Part shown: positions 18,955 to 28,401 of the stretch, in pieces
Layout of the letters: each line of letters starts with the position of its first letter
Position numbering within the stretch: the stretch's first letter is position 1
Assembly: GCA_913020255.1 (NCBI GenBank)
Contig: CAJWAW010000003.1
Span: 1 to 42,030 of the forward strand
Length of the DNA stretch: 42,030 bases
DNA from: an uncultured Fidelibacterota bacterium
GTDB lineage: Bacteria; Marinisomatota; Marinisomatia; SCGC-AAA003-L08; GCA-002707645
Direction: 5' to 3'
Made by a program: the position numbers and the translations under genes
Notes under the pieces: model-generated
Database searches by the model: none
What the model was told of the DNA's origin: nothing
Seen by the model: only the letters and a program-made list of their open reading frames with translations

Positions 18955-19866
18955 ATGAATATAAATAAATTAACTTGGATTGGATTTTCAGTATTTTTTT
19001 CAGTACTATGTTTTTTTTATGGTATTAAATTTTTACAGAATGAAACATTTCAGCAATCCAACTTTACATTTAATGTAGTTTTTAATGATTTGCAAGGTTT
19101 AGATGTTAGTGATGATGTTAAAATGCTTGGTAAGCGTATTGGAAGAGTAACTGGAACAAAAATTATTGGTCAAAAAATTGCAGCAGAATTAACTATTGAT
19201 AATTCTTTTGCTTTTAAAATTCCAATTGATTCTGAAATTGAAATCACTCAAACTGATATTATGGGTAGTAAGTACATTTCAATATATCCTGGCAAAGATA
19301 ATAATAAATTTATATTAGATAATGAAACAATTGCGGGTAAAAATGCAGAGGTTGCTTCTTTAACTAAAGATATTGGTGATTTAGCTAAAAGATTAAATGA
19401 AACATTTAGTGGAGAACAAAAACAGCAAATAGTAAATACAATTTCTAATATAGAATCTACCTCTAGCCAAATTGAGGAATTCATTAGTATTAATAAAGAT
19501 TTAATAACTGACAAAGATAAAGATAATTTGCATGAATTATTATCAAATATAAATTCTATTTCGTTTAGCTTAAATGAAATTATTAATGATGAATCTGAAA
19601 ATCTTAAAAAGTCTGTACAAAGTTTTAATGAATTTATGACAAAAGTTCCATCAATGTCTGAAGAAGTAGATATTCTAATATCTGATTTATCTGAAATTAT
19701 AAAAAATATTAATTCAGGTGATGGATCTTTATCAAAATTATTAAATAGAGCAGATCTATATGATAATATTAATGGACTAGTATTAGATGCAAGGTCTTTG
19801 CTAGGTGATGTTAAAGAAAATCCCGCAAAATATTTACGTGCTTGGTTTGAAGCTAAAAAGAAATAG
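18955..19866 (+). CDS. mlaD: MCE-domain lipid-binding protein (MlaD type)
   Basis: The 303-residue protein has one N-terminal membrane anchor (~5-24), a single MCE domain (~38-120) with the family phrases NDLQGLDVSDDVKMLGKRIGRV and TDIMGSKYISIYPGK, then a long helical tail (~130-270) rich in heptad-like IEEF/LSEIIKNI stretches. MCE subunits form a hexameric ring that shuttles lipids between membranes. The tail is longer than in E. coli MlaD (183 residues) and may form the inner-to-outer-membrane needle seen in other MCE proteins; that is inference. The gene follows mlaF by 9 bp. Confidence 0.9.
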   Translation: MNINKLTWIGFSVFFSVLCFFYGIKFLQNETFQQSNFTFNVVFNDLQGLDVSDDVKMLGKRIGRVTGTKIIGQKIAAELTIDNSFAFKIPIDSEIEITQTDIMGSKYISIYPGKDNNKFILDNETIAGKNAEVASLTKDIGDLAKRLNETFSGEQKQQIVNTISNIESTSSQIEEFISINKDLITDKDKDNLHELLSNINSISFSLNEIINDESENLKKSVQSFNEFMTKVPSMSEEVDILISDLSEIIKNINSGDGSLSKLLNRADLYDNINGLVLDARSLLGDVKENPAKYLRAWFEAKKK

Positions 19867-20093
19867 GGAACAAATTTTAATATAATAAATAAAAAATAAT
19901 AGAGTTTGCATTTATATAGATAATTATATAAATTAAAAAAGTATTTAAAAAGGAGTATCGTTATAGTTAATTGTTAATAGGTCTGTATTAAAAATAGAAA
20001 GTTTTTTTATTATAGTTACCATATTGGCAATTCTGTAACCAGAACCGGGTTAAGGAATTACCCGGTTTTTTTTTAAATATAAGGAGTCTAGTT
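19867..20093 (+). promoter_or_regulatory. Attenuator-like leader upstream of porV
   Basis: A 227-bp AT-rich non-coding stretch, the longest gap in the window. Its last 80 bp hold three mutually exclusive pairings: GTTAC (20015-20019) with GTAAC (20035-20039); TAACC (20036-20040) with GGTTA (20048-20052); and the terminator stem at 20043-20067. The middle pairing would block both others, as in an antiterminator. A strong ribosome site AAGGAG (20081-20086) precedes the porV ATG. An extra AAGGAG-like site at ~19951 has no start codon after it. I see no clear promoter. Confidence 0.4.
20043..20074 (+). terminator. Rho-independent terminator hairpin 20 bp before porV
   Basis: A perfect 8-bp GC-rich stem, AACCGGGT (20043-20050) with ACCCGGTT (20060-20067), closes a 9-nt loop and runs into nine T residues (20066-20074). 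It is the only strong terminator in the window. It ends only 19 nt before the porV ATG, so it lies inside any porV mRNA. Confidence 0.85.
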
Positions 20094-22313
20094 ATGAAGT
20101 ATAAAATAAATCTTTTTCTTTTAGTAGTTTTAATCTCTAGAATATTTGCAGTAGGTGAAGCAGGAGCAGTTTTTTTATTAATAAATCCTGGTTCCAAGGC
20201 TGCTGGTGCAGGCGAAGCTCAGGTTGCAAAGGCTGATGATGCTTACGCCTCATACTATAATCCTGCAGGATTGGGGTTTTTAAGAGGTGAAGAGGTTGTA
20301 ATGCAGCATGTTAATTGGTTGCCAAATTTAACAAGTGATATTTTTTATGATTTTTTAGCTTATAGAAAATCTGTATCAGGCCTAGGAACTTTTGGCGGCC
20401 ATATTATATTTCTTAATTTAGGAACTCAGCAAGGTATGGACGAATGGAACAATTATACTGGTGAGTTTAAAAGTTATATGGCAGCTATTAATTTGAGCTA
20501 TGGCACACAGCTTTCAGAAAATAAATCAATCGGTATGAATGTAAAAGTTTTTCATCAAAAATTATCTGATAGAGCTCAGGCGGGCGAAACTGGTGATCCA
20601 TTTTCGACTGACTTTGGTTTTGACATAGGTTATTTGCAAAAATTTGGAAAAAGGAATCAGCATCAGTTTGGATTTTCTATACAAAATATAGGTCCACCTA
20701 TTGATTTTATTGATGCGCAACAAGCAGATCCTGCTCCTACTAATATGAGACTAGGTGTATATGCTGAGCTGTACAAAGATGAGCAAAATAAATTAAATTT
20801 TTTATTTGATGCTAATAAGTTATTAGTTGCTTCTTATCCAAGTATGGATTGGAATGGTGATGGAATTATTAGTGGTTCAAAAGAGGAAGCACATTCAGAT
20901 CCATGGTATAAGGGTGTATTTACAGCTTGGCTTGATGACTGGTATTATGGAGGTGATTATGATTTATGTGAAGATCCATGCGGCCAATCAACATTAGATG
21001 ATGATATAATTCATTCTTATGGAGTAACTCGTGATTCAAGAATTGGTGGATACTTTGCACTACCTAATTATTCTTACATTAATAATGATAAGCTTTATAA
21101 GCAATATCAACAATTAAGGGATCGTGAGAGTCCATATTTAGGTTATTATGATAATAATGAATTATATAATACAAATGAAAATCATTCAGAAAATAATGAT
21201 GCTGGTCTTCCTAATTATTTTTCTGCAGAATGGCATGAAGATTATGATTTAAATCCGACTGATGATCAAAATACTGATGGTGTTGAAGATTGGATAAATT
21301 CTGAGTATGTGTATCCTTCTTATACTAAAATTTACTCGCTTGAGGGAGGAAATTCAACTGCCGGATATTTAAATTCTTTAGATTTTTTAATTAAGCATTT
21401 TCCTGCTATAGTTGAATCTAAATTAGATGTAGTAACAGATGAAATTGTTTACCTTCCAAATTATAAAGGATTCTGTGAAGAAGTATATACTTCAGCAGGT
21501 GGATATTATTATGAAAATGGTAATTTAATTAATTCGGCTCAGGGAAATGTTTATGGACATTCTATGTGTTATTCTTTGGATGAAAATGATGAAGGTCAAC
21601 CATATTATTCATATAATAATATAGGATCTTACTCTTCTCCTGAATGGATTAGAATTGAAAATGATGATTTTAATATGAGTGAATTAAAATTTTTAGATCT
21701 ACCTCATGATGGAATGGGTGAATTTGATAAATTTGATTATGTATGCGATATAGACTCAGGTAATTGTAATGCATATTATAAAGGTCAGGTGATTGCAGAT
21801 AATACTGAAGGAGATTGTACTTCTGATACGAATAATGATGGTATTTTCTGCGGACCAGGAGATAATGGAATCGATAATGATGAATTAACTCTAGTTGATA
21901 ATAGTTATTCAACTAATGGTCAATTTTATTATGATATAGAGATTGATGAAGATACTATTGAGGATTTATATGGTCCAAATTTATATAATTATTTTGGAGA
22001 GAAAGAGTTTGAAGATCCTAGATATGGGAAGTATAATGCTCAAAGTAATCTTGAAAAGGGCACTGGAGATCAAAGAGAGTTTAAAAATGAACTTGAAGAA
22101 ATGATATATAACTTTGGTTTTGAGTGGTCATATACAGAAAATTTTATCATGAGAGCTGGCTTTATTTATGATCTTGAAGGTGACATAAAAAATCCAACTT
22201 TTGGAGCAGGTATTAATTTTGATAAATATGGTTTTGATTTTGGATATACGGCTGGTGATAAAGGTCATCCAAGAGAAAATACAATGTTCTTCTCTTTATC
22301 TTTAGGTCTTTAA
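20094..22313 (+). CDS. porV: PorV/PorQ-family outer-membrane protein with large acidic insertion
   Basis: PorV is the T9SS barrel that receives cargo tails at the cell surface. The signal peptide (1-19) is followed by the family N-terminus with NPGSKAAGAGEA, ADDAYASYYNPAGLGFLRG and MQHVNWLPNL. Barrel strands continue to ~260 (FGFDIGYLQKFG, MRLGVYAEL) and resume at ~655-739, ending in FFSLSLGL. In between sit ~380 residues rich in Asp, Asn and Tyr with several cysteines and a DWNGDGIISG loop, making it 739 residues where PorV is usually ~390. The insert is probably an extracellular loop. PorV versus PorQ or another paralogue cannot be settled here. The start has a strong AAGGAG site 7 nt upstream. 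Confidence 0.8.
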   Translation: MKYKINLFLLVVLISRIFAVGEAGAVFLLINPGSKAAGAGEAQVAKADDAYASYYNPAGLGFLRGEEVVMQHVNWLPNLTSDIFYDFLAYRKSVSGLGTFGGHIIFLNLGTQQGMDEWNNYTGEFKSYMAAINLSYGTQLSENKSIGMNVKVFHQKLSDRAQAGETGDPFSTDFGFDIGYLQKFGKRNQHQFGFSIQNIGPPIDFIDAQQADPAPTNMRLGVYAELYKDEQNKLNFLFDANKLLVASYPSMDWNGDGIISGSKEEAHSDPWYKGVFTAWLDDWYYGGDYDLCEDPCGQSTLDDDIIHSYGVTRDSRIGGYFALPNYSYINNDKLYKQYQQLRDRESPYLGYYDNNELYNTNENHSENNDAGLPNYFSAEWHEDYDLNPTDDQNTDGVEDWINSEYVYPSYTKIYSLEGGNSTAGYLNSLDFLIKHFPAIVESKLDVVTDEIVYLPNYKGFCEEVYTSAGGYYYENGNLINSAQGNVYGHSMCYSLDENDEGQPYYSYNNIGSYSSPEWIRIENDDFNMSELKFLDLPHDGMGEFDKFDYVCDIDSGNCNAYYKGQVIADNTEGDCTSDTNNDGIFCGPGDNGIDNDELTLVDNSYSTNGQFYYDIEIDEDTIEDLYGPNLYNYFGEKEFEDPRYGKYNAQSNLEKGTGDQREFKNELEEMIYNFGFEWSYTENFIMRAGFIYDLEGDIKNPTFGAGINFDKYGFDFGYTAGDKGHPRENTMFFSLSLGL

Positions 22314-22316
22314 ACA

Positions 22317-25106
22317 TTGAAACTATCATTTTGTTTTTATATATTACTTTTGTTTCAGTTCATTTATCCTGTTCATTTAGTAGGTGTAATGGTTGAATTT
22401 GATGAAGATAATGATTCTCAAACATCTGGAAGCGGCAAGTTCCTAACTGAGGTTAATTCAAACCTTAATTATATAGATTATCCAAATAGAATGAGATGTA
22501 ACCCTCAAGAAAATCTTGTGATAGACTTGCCACCCCATAATTCAACTTATTTTTCACTTCAATTAGAAGCAGTAAGAAATTATTATCTCAGTGTTTCAAA
22601 TAAAGATATTTCATATGGAATGCTAGAAAACACATATCAGATAGATAAGAAAATGTCTTATTATGCAACTTCTGATCAAAAAATTGGATTATTATTTGCT
22701 GAATCTCTAGATAAAGCTAATGAACAAGGAGATATAGATAATTATTTAAATAGTAATAATCTTAACTATGAAGATGTTTTGTTTGTCATATTTCATGCAG
22801 GACTTGGACAGGAAGCTTCGCAAAGATTTGATCCTACAATTTATGATATAAAAAGCGCATATGTTGATGATGATATGCTTGAAGGTATACAGAATGATAG
22901 CCATTGGATTAATCAGCATGGTATTAATCAAGGGATTGTAATGCCTGAGACTTTAAATTGGATTTTTTATAATGTTATTGAAGATATATTTTCTCTTACT
23001 TTTGTTGTTGAGGATGAATTAGATGATTTACTATGTGGGCAGCAACTAGGCATGACAGGACTGTTTGCTCATTTACTTGGCTATTATTTTGATTTTCCAC
23101 TAATGACTAATAATGAAGGTAGATATGGTATTGGCGATTTTGGTTTGATGGATCAAGGATGTTTTAATCAACAAGGTATTATACCTGCAAAGCCTAATCC
23201 ATGGACAAGGTCTAATGACTTAATAGGTGGATGGAAGGTTCGCGATAATAAAACAAAAGATCTATTCTTAAATGCTCAAATAGAGGTTACGGTTAATACC
23301 GATGATTCGGTCTATCAATTTGATATAGATGAAGATGAGTATTATTTAATTGAGAATAGATATAATAAATTATTATTAAATGACAATTCAGTATATAATA
23401 ATAAATCAATTGATTGTATTATAGATTATTATAGAGATTATCCATCTTATTGTCCTATCGATCCCATAATAGAATCTGGCGGCATCTCTGAGTATGATGA
23501 AGAAAATGATAATTTCAAGCATTTATACGATGTTATAAATCAGTATGGAACATTTTATGCTAATTCTAATGAATTATTAACACCTGAAGATGATTTATTT
23601 CAGATACAATCTGAATATAATGTCATTACTAATGTTGATAATTATGATTATGGCTTACCTGGTTCAGGGATTCTGATTTGGCATATTAAAGAACCTCATT
23701 TTAATAATTATAAAACTGGAATTAATAATAGCGCTGAAGATAGAGCTATTGTTTTGGAAGAGGCAGATGGCATACAGCAAGTTGGAGGTCCTGATTATGA
23801 GTGGTTCCCAGGAATTGATTATACTCAAGGAAGACAGTTTGATTTTTGGTATGATGGTAACGAGCAATATGAATTTATGAATTATTCTGAAGATGAAGAT
23901 ATATATAAACCTATATTATTTAATTATAATAGCCAGCCAAATACAAGAACTGTAGATAATTTGGATTCTCACTTATATTTTAAAATTAATGATAGCCCAA
24001 GTACAAGCATGGATTTTATAGCTAAGTTTGAATATAATAATATTTATACAATGGAATACATTAAAGATGATATTTTCATTATTGGAAATAGCCCAGATGA
24101 GAGTTGTTTATTTTATAATGATAGTAATGATATAGTTAAACTATGCTCAGATGGATCAGAGTTCGTATTGTCTATCAATGATTTTATAGATAGTAATATT
24201 GATTTTAATTTAATTAATGAAAGCACAAGAGTTCTTGTTAAAAATAATGGTTATTATTTAGTTGAAAATTTTAATTATTACATTGATGATTCTAATAATA
24301 TTATAAGCTTTGAAAGCATGCCCGTAAATCCAATAGGTTATTACAATGATTTAATTAATACAGAAGAAGTCATCAATGCATTATCTATTGGTGATATTGA
24401 TAGCGTTGATGAGTATGATGAAAAGCTTACTATTGATTCAAATGGCACATTACATTGTTTTAATAATAATGATACTAACTGTTTAGGTTTCCCTGTTTAC
24501 GGTTTATTTTCAGAAATTCCATTAATTGTTGATTTATTAAATGGAGATGATCCTGAGATAATTGTTAAAAATGGTGATTATATATCTATAATATCAAATA
24601 AGGGAGAAGTATTACATGATATTTTAAATTATAATGATAATAGTGAATTGCAAATTATTCCAAATTGGGGTAATAGCAATAATGCAGCTCTAGTAAATGG
24701 TAATAGATTGATAATTTTCAATGATTTTAATGAAAATAATTCATATTGGTACAATTATTATTCAACATCATATAATTTTCCATTAGTAAATATTGATCAA
24801 AGAATTGATTTAACTGAGATTAATAGTTTGGGGATAGATGTTGATAGAGCTTATAATTACCCTAATCCCATAGAAAAGGGTTATACTAAATTTAGATTTT
24901 TTGTTTATAATGCAACTAGCGTATCTGCTAAAATATATGACTCTTTAGGATTTTTAGTTAAGACTATAGAATCTAGTACATTAACTCCTTATGAATATAA
25001 TGAATTGTATTGGGATGCTAGCAATGTAGATTCAGGATTATACTTAGCTGAGCTACAATCAAATCTTAAAGAATCAAAATTAATAAAAGTTGTGGTTATT
25101 AAATGA
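22317..25106 (+). CDS. M6-metalloprotease-like protein lacking HExxH, with T9SS-type C-terminal tail
   Basis: A 929-residue secreted protein with a signal peptide (~1-19). The M6-like core is recognised by GMTGLFAHLLGYYFDFPLM and GIGDFGLMDQG, matching the usual AHEFGH and G-x-x-x-LM segments. Where the catalytic motif should be, the sequence reads H252-L-L-G-Y256, so the catalytic Glu and second His are gone. A region at ~690-800 has FG-GAP-like phrases. The last ~90 residues (YNYPNPIEKG, KIYDSLGFLVKT, YWDASNVDSGLYLAEL) form a T9SS type-A/FlgD-like sorting tail. The TTG start 3 nt after porV is chosen because it leads into the signal peptide. It is a probable PorV-dependent cargo; its role is unknown. 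Confidence 0.7.
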   Translation: MKLSFCFYILLLFQFIYPVHLVGVMVEFDEDNDSQTSGSGKFLTEVNSNLNYIDYPNRMRCNPQENLVIDLPPHNSTYFSLQLEAVRNYYLSVSNKDISYGMLENTYQIDKKMSYYATSDQKIGLLFAESLDKANEQGDIDNYLNSNNLNYEDVLFVIFHAGLGQEASQRFDPTIYDIKSAYVDDDMLEGIQNDSHWINQHGINQGIVMPETLNWIFYNVIEDIFSLTFVVEDELDDLLCGQQLGMTGLFAHLLGYYFDFPLMTNNEGRYGIGDFGLMDQGCFNQQGIIPAKPNPWTRSNDLIGGWKVRDNKTKDLFLNAQIEVTVNTDDSVYQFDIDEDEYYLIENRYNKLLLNDNSVYNNKSIDCIIDYYRDYPSYCPIDPIIESGGISEYDEENDNFKHLYDVINQYGTFYANSNELLTPEDDLFQIQSEYNVITNVDNYDYGLPGSGILIWHIKEPHFNNYKTGINNSAEDRAIVLEEADGIQQVGGPDYEWFPGIDYTQGRQFDFWYDGNEQYEFMNYSEDEDIYKPILFNYNSQPNTRTVDNLDSHLYFKINDSPSTSMDFIAKFEYNNIYTMEYIKDDIFIIGNSPDESCLFYNDSNDIVKLCSDGSEFVLSINDFIDSNIDFNLINESTRVLVKNNGYYLVENFNYYIDDSNNIISFESMPVNPIGYYNDLINTEEVINALSIGDIDSVDEYDEKLTIDSNGTLHCFNNNDTNCLGFPVYGLFSEIPLIVDLLNGDDPEIIVKNGDYISIISNKGEVLHDILNYNDNSELQIIPNWGNSNNAALVNGNRLIIFNDFNENNSYWYNYYSTSYNFPLVNIDQRIDLTEINSLGIDVDRAYNYPNPIEKGYTKFRFFVYNATSVSAKIYDSLGFLVKTIESSTLTPYEYNELYWDASNVDSGLYLAELQSNLKESKLIKVVVIK

Positions 25107-28100
25107 GTTACTATTTAATTATTATATTATTTTCTAACTTTTTATTCTCCCAATTACAATGGTATAACTATCCTGAATTAACTTGGAAAAACATAGAAAC
25201 TGAACATTTTATTATTAGCTATCATGAGCAAACAAAAAGAAGCGCTAGTGAAGCAGCTTTAGTAGCAGAGACAGTGTATGATGATATTACTAAGCTATAT
25301 AATTTTGAACCAGACTCTAAAACAAGGATTATTATTAAAGATGTTCATGATTATTCAAACGGAGCGGCTTATTATTATGATAATAAAATTATAATTTGGG
25401 CAAAACCATTAGATTATGATTTAAGAGGCTCTCATAGATGGATGCAAGATGTAATAACACATGAATTTACTCATATTGTGCAGCTTGGAGCCTCAATGAA
25501 ATATTCAAGGAAATTACCAGGTGTATATTTTCAAATATTAGGCTATGAAGATGAAAAAAGAGAAGATGTTTTATATGGATTTCCTAATCAAATTGGAAGT
25601 TATCCAGTCCCAGGTACTTCAGTTTCACCTTGGTTTGCTGAAGGTGCGGCTCAATATATGTATCATGGTGCTAATTATGATTACTGGGATTCTATTCGTG
25701 ATATGATAGTTAGAGATAGAATTTTAAATGACAATTTATTAACATTTGATGAAATGAATACTTTTGGTAAGAAAGGTATTGGAAATGAGTCAGTTTATAA
25801 TCAAGGTTTTTCATTAGTTAAATATATGGTAAATAAATATGGAGAAGATTGTTTAAATGAAATTTCTATTAATCTATCTAATCCTTTTATTTATTCTATA
25901 AATAAGGCAATTGAGAAATCATTAGGTATATCTGGATATGAACTCTATGATGATTGGAAAAAAGATTTGAAAAATAGATATACTAAGCAATTATCTAGCG
26001 TTGAGGATAATAGGAATTATACTATAATTGAGGACAAGGGGACAAATAATAGTCATCCTGTGTGGTCACCTAATGGAAAAAAGATTGCGTATTTATCAAA
26101 CAAAGATAACGATTATTTTAGTCAAACAGATTTATTTCTCTATGATATTAGCGATTCAACTAGTAAAAAAATTAAGCCAGGTGTAAAAACTGCTCCATCT
26201 TGGATTAATGACTCTTTATTAGTTTATTCTAAAATTAGTAAACCTAATCATAATGGATCAAAATTCTTTGATTTATATACATATAATATTTCTGAAAAAA
26301 AACAAGAGAGATTAACTCATGGCCTAAGATTATATTCTCCAATTGTTAAAAATAATAAGATTTATGCTATTAATACATTTGATGGTACTTCAAATATTGT
26401 TCAAGGAAATAGTGATTTTAGTCAGTATGAACAAATAAGTGATTTTGATAATGGAATTCAAATATTTTCTTTATCTATTGATGATTCTTTAATTATTTTT
26501 GATGCTGTTGAAAATCATGGCAGAAAAATCTATTCTTTAAATATTAATACTAAAGAGATAAAGTTAATTAAAGATAATTATTGGGATAACAGGGATCCTA
26601 ATATAGGATATAATAATTTCTTATATTCTGATGATAAGCATGGAATTTTTAATTTGTATTTAGACGACGGGATAAATAGTGGTTATATCACAAATGTTAA
26701 TGGTGGAGCTTTTATGCCTGATCAATCAGACAGTGAATCAATTGCATTTAGTCTTTATGATCAAGGGGCTTATAAATTGGCAATAATTAATTCTAAAAAT
26801 ATGATTAATGAATTAGATTTAGGTTATAGTGATTATTTAGAAAATCGAACAGATTATCATCAATTTTCAGAACAGGACAGTGAAGAACATTATTATAGAT
26901 ATGAATCTGAGAAAATTAAGTTTGAAACTGCAGATTCAACTTCATATGATTTTAATATTAAGCCATATGAAATTGAAATGTCAGGTCCATTTATATTACC
27001 TAGATTAACATATGATTACAATACTTTTAAACCGGGTTTATATTTTTATGATAATGATTTCATTAATAAATTATCTATTTTAGGTGGATTAAGTTATAAT
27101 TCACAGAAAGATTTAGATTTCTTTCTATTGTTTGATAATAATCAATATAAAAATAGTTATTTTTTTAATTTTTATTGGGTTACTAGGAATATATCAAGAG
27201 CTCATCCGTATATTGATAGTAGTGGTGAAGTAGCTCCATCAATAAATTATTACGTTGATTATAATTATGAATTATTTTCAACTGATATTGGTAATAGGTT
27301 TATTATTAAAGATCATAAATTTTGGCTCAAGTATACTTATTCAAAATATAGGCAGAATTATAATCTTAAAATGGTTGAAAATTATATATATAACAATGAA
27401 TCGCAGGAAGATATTGTTTATGGAAAAGCTTCATATGATTACTTTAGAGGTCATGTTATGGCGCTTGAATATGAGTATGAGGGTAGATCCCCTCACTATT
27501 TATATAATATGCTTCCAAAAAATGGATTTAAAATCAAATCATCCATTTCCTATGAGAATAATTCAATATTTGAAGAATTTAAAGTTAATGAGGATTATGG
27601 TGGCTTTTTAGAGAGCTTAGAACCTCATAATACATGGAGGTATAAGCTAGAGATTGATAATCATTTTAAGCTTGTTTTTAATAAACTAAAATATACGCCT
27701 GTTTTAACAAATAAATTTAAATATTTCCATTTATCAAATCTTGAATCAGATGATTTTTTATATTTTTTTGGTGGTGGATTACCTGGAATAAAAGGTTATA
27801 CTTTTTATGAGCCTACATTACAAGGTCCTAGGCAATTTATGGTTTCTAATACGGTGACATTCCCATTATTTACTGAAAAAGCTATAAAACTTGGTTTTGT
27901 TTATTTAAATAGTTTAAGCCTTGGTCTATCGCATCAAGTAGGTAAATCATTTAATGGTAAAATTTTTGTAAGTAATGTTGGATATGATTTAGATCAAATA
28001 TGTCCAGATGTTTTGAATTGCGATTTTTCAAATAATTCATTTTCATTTAATGATAGTGATTATGAAAGTCTTCAAAGTTATTTGGATTTAAATTCTAATA

Positions 28101-28393
28101 TTGATGCCTTGGATAATAGCAATATAATATCAGATGAAATAGAAGCATATTTATATCCAGACATTTATTCAAAATATAATGATTCAGATTTTATTGAATT
28201 AGGCAAAAGTATTAAAGATTTAAAGGAAAGATATAACAGCTATAAACATTCAATTGGTTTGGAGTTAAAGCTATTAGGATTTTCTTTTTATTCCTATCCA
28301 ACAGCAGTAACTTATGAGTATTATTTTCCAATATCTGACCCTTGGAATACTGTTGGAAAACAATATCTTAGAATATTATTTGATTTTAATTAA
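25103..28393 (+). CDS. HEFTH metallopeptidase fused to TolB-like propeller and outer-membrane barrel
   Basis: 1096 residues in three parts. A signal peptide (~1-16) leads to a peptidase-MA-like domain with H120-E-F-T-H124 and the third ligand E180 in WFAEGAAQY, so zinc catalysis looks intact. Residues ~300-560 contain PD40/TolB-like blades such as NSHPVWSPNGKKIAYLS. The C-terminal ~430 residues look like a barrel of the Omp85/surface-antigen type, with GGGLPGIKGYTFYEP and a final aromatic-rich strand ending LRILFDFN. The predicted product is an outer-membrane-anchored peptidase. It starts within an ATGA overlap with the M6-like gene. Substrate unknown. Confidence 0.75.
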   Translation: MSYYLIIILFSNFLFSQLQWYNYPELTWKNIETEHFIISYHEQTKRSASEAALVAETVYDDITKLYNFEPDSKTRIIIKDVHDYSNGAAYYYDNKIIIWAKPLDYDLRGSHRWMQDVITHEFTHIVQLGASMKYSRKLPGVYFQILGYEDEKREDVLYGFPNQIGSYPVPGTSVSPWFAEGAAQYMYHGANYDYWDSIRDMIVRDRILNDNLLTFDEMNTFGKKGIGNESVYNQGFSLVKYMVNKYGEDCLNEISINLSNPFIYSINKAIEKSLGISGYELYDDWKKDLKNRYTKQLSSVEDNRNYTIIEDKGTNNSHPVWSPNGKKIAYLSNKDNDYFSQTDLFLYDISDSTSKKIKPGVKTAPSWINDSLLVYSKISKPNHNGSKFFDLYTYNISEKKQERLTHGLRLYSPIVKNNKIYAINTFDGTSNIVQGNSDFSQYEQISDFDNGIQIFSLSIDDSLIIFDAVENHGRKIYSLNINTKEIKLIKDNYWDNRDPNIGYNNFLYSDDKHGIFNLYLDDGINSGYITNVNGGAFMPDQSDSESIAFSLYDQGAYKLAIINSKNMINELDLGYSDYLENRTDYHQFSEQDSEEHYYRYESEKIKFETADSTSYDFNIKPYEIEMSGPFILPRLTYDYNTFKPGLYFYDNDFINKLSILGGLSYNSQKDLDFFLLFDNNQYKNSYFFNFYWVTRNISRAHPYIDSSGEVAPSINYYVDYNYELFSTDIGNRFIIKDHKFWLKYTYSKYRQNYNLKMVENYIYNNESQEDIVYGKASYDYFRGHVMALEYEYEGRSPHYLYNMLPKNGFKIKSSISYENNSIFEEFKVNEDYGGFLESLEPHNTWRYKLEIDNHFKLVFNKLKYTPVLTNKFKYFHLSNLESDDFLYFFGGGLPGIKGYTFYEPTLQGPRQFMVSNTVTFPLFTEKAIKLGFVYLNSLSLGLSHQVGKSFNGKIFVSNVGYDLDQICPDVLNCDFSNNSFSFNDSDYESLQSYLDLNSNIDALDNSNIISDEIEAYLYPDIYSKYNDSDFIELGKSIKDLKERYNSYKHSIGLELKLLGFSFYSYPTAVTYEYYFPISDPWNTVGKQYLRILFDFN

Positions 28394-28401
28394 GGTTTAT
28401 T

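Noticed and set aside
19949..19970. AAGGAG-like site suggesting a leader peptide before porV
   Set aside because: No ATG, GTG or TTG follows at usable spacing, so no leader peptide can be supported.
19988..20197. Minus-strand frame over the porV leader and start
   Set aside because: Reads through the terminator hairpin and porV start; low-complexity, Lys-rich, no family resemblance.
21670..21912. 80-codon His/Tyr/Leu-rich reading frame on the minus strand inside porV
   Set aside because: Same artefact of Asp-rich coding sequence; no ribosome site and no recognisable motif.
27255..27611. 118-codon + strand frame overlapping the peptidase-barrel gene
   Set aside because: Fully inside a clear gene in another frame; composition is Ile/Met-rich without any motif.
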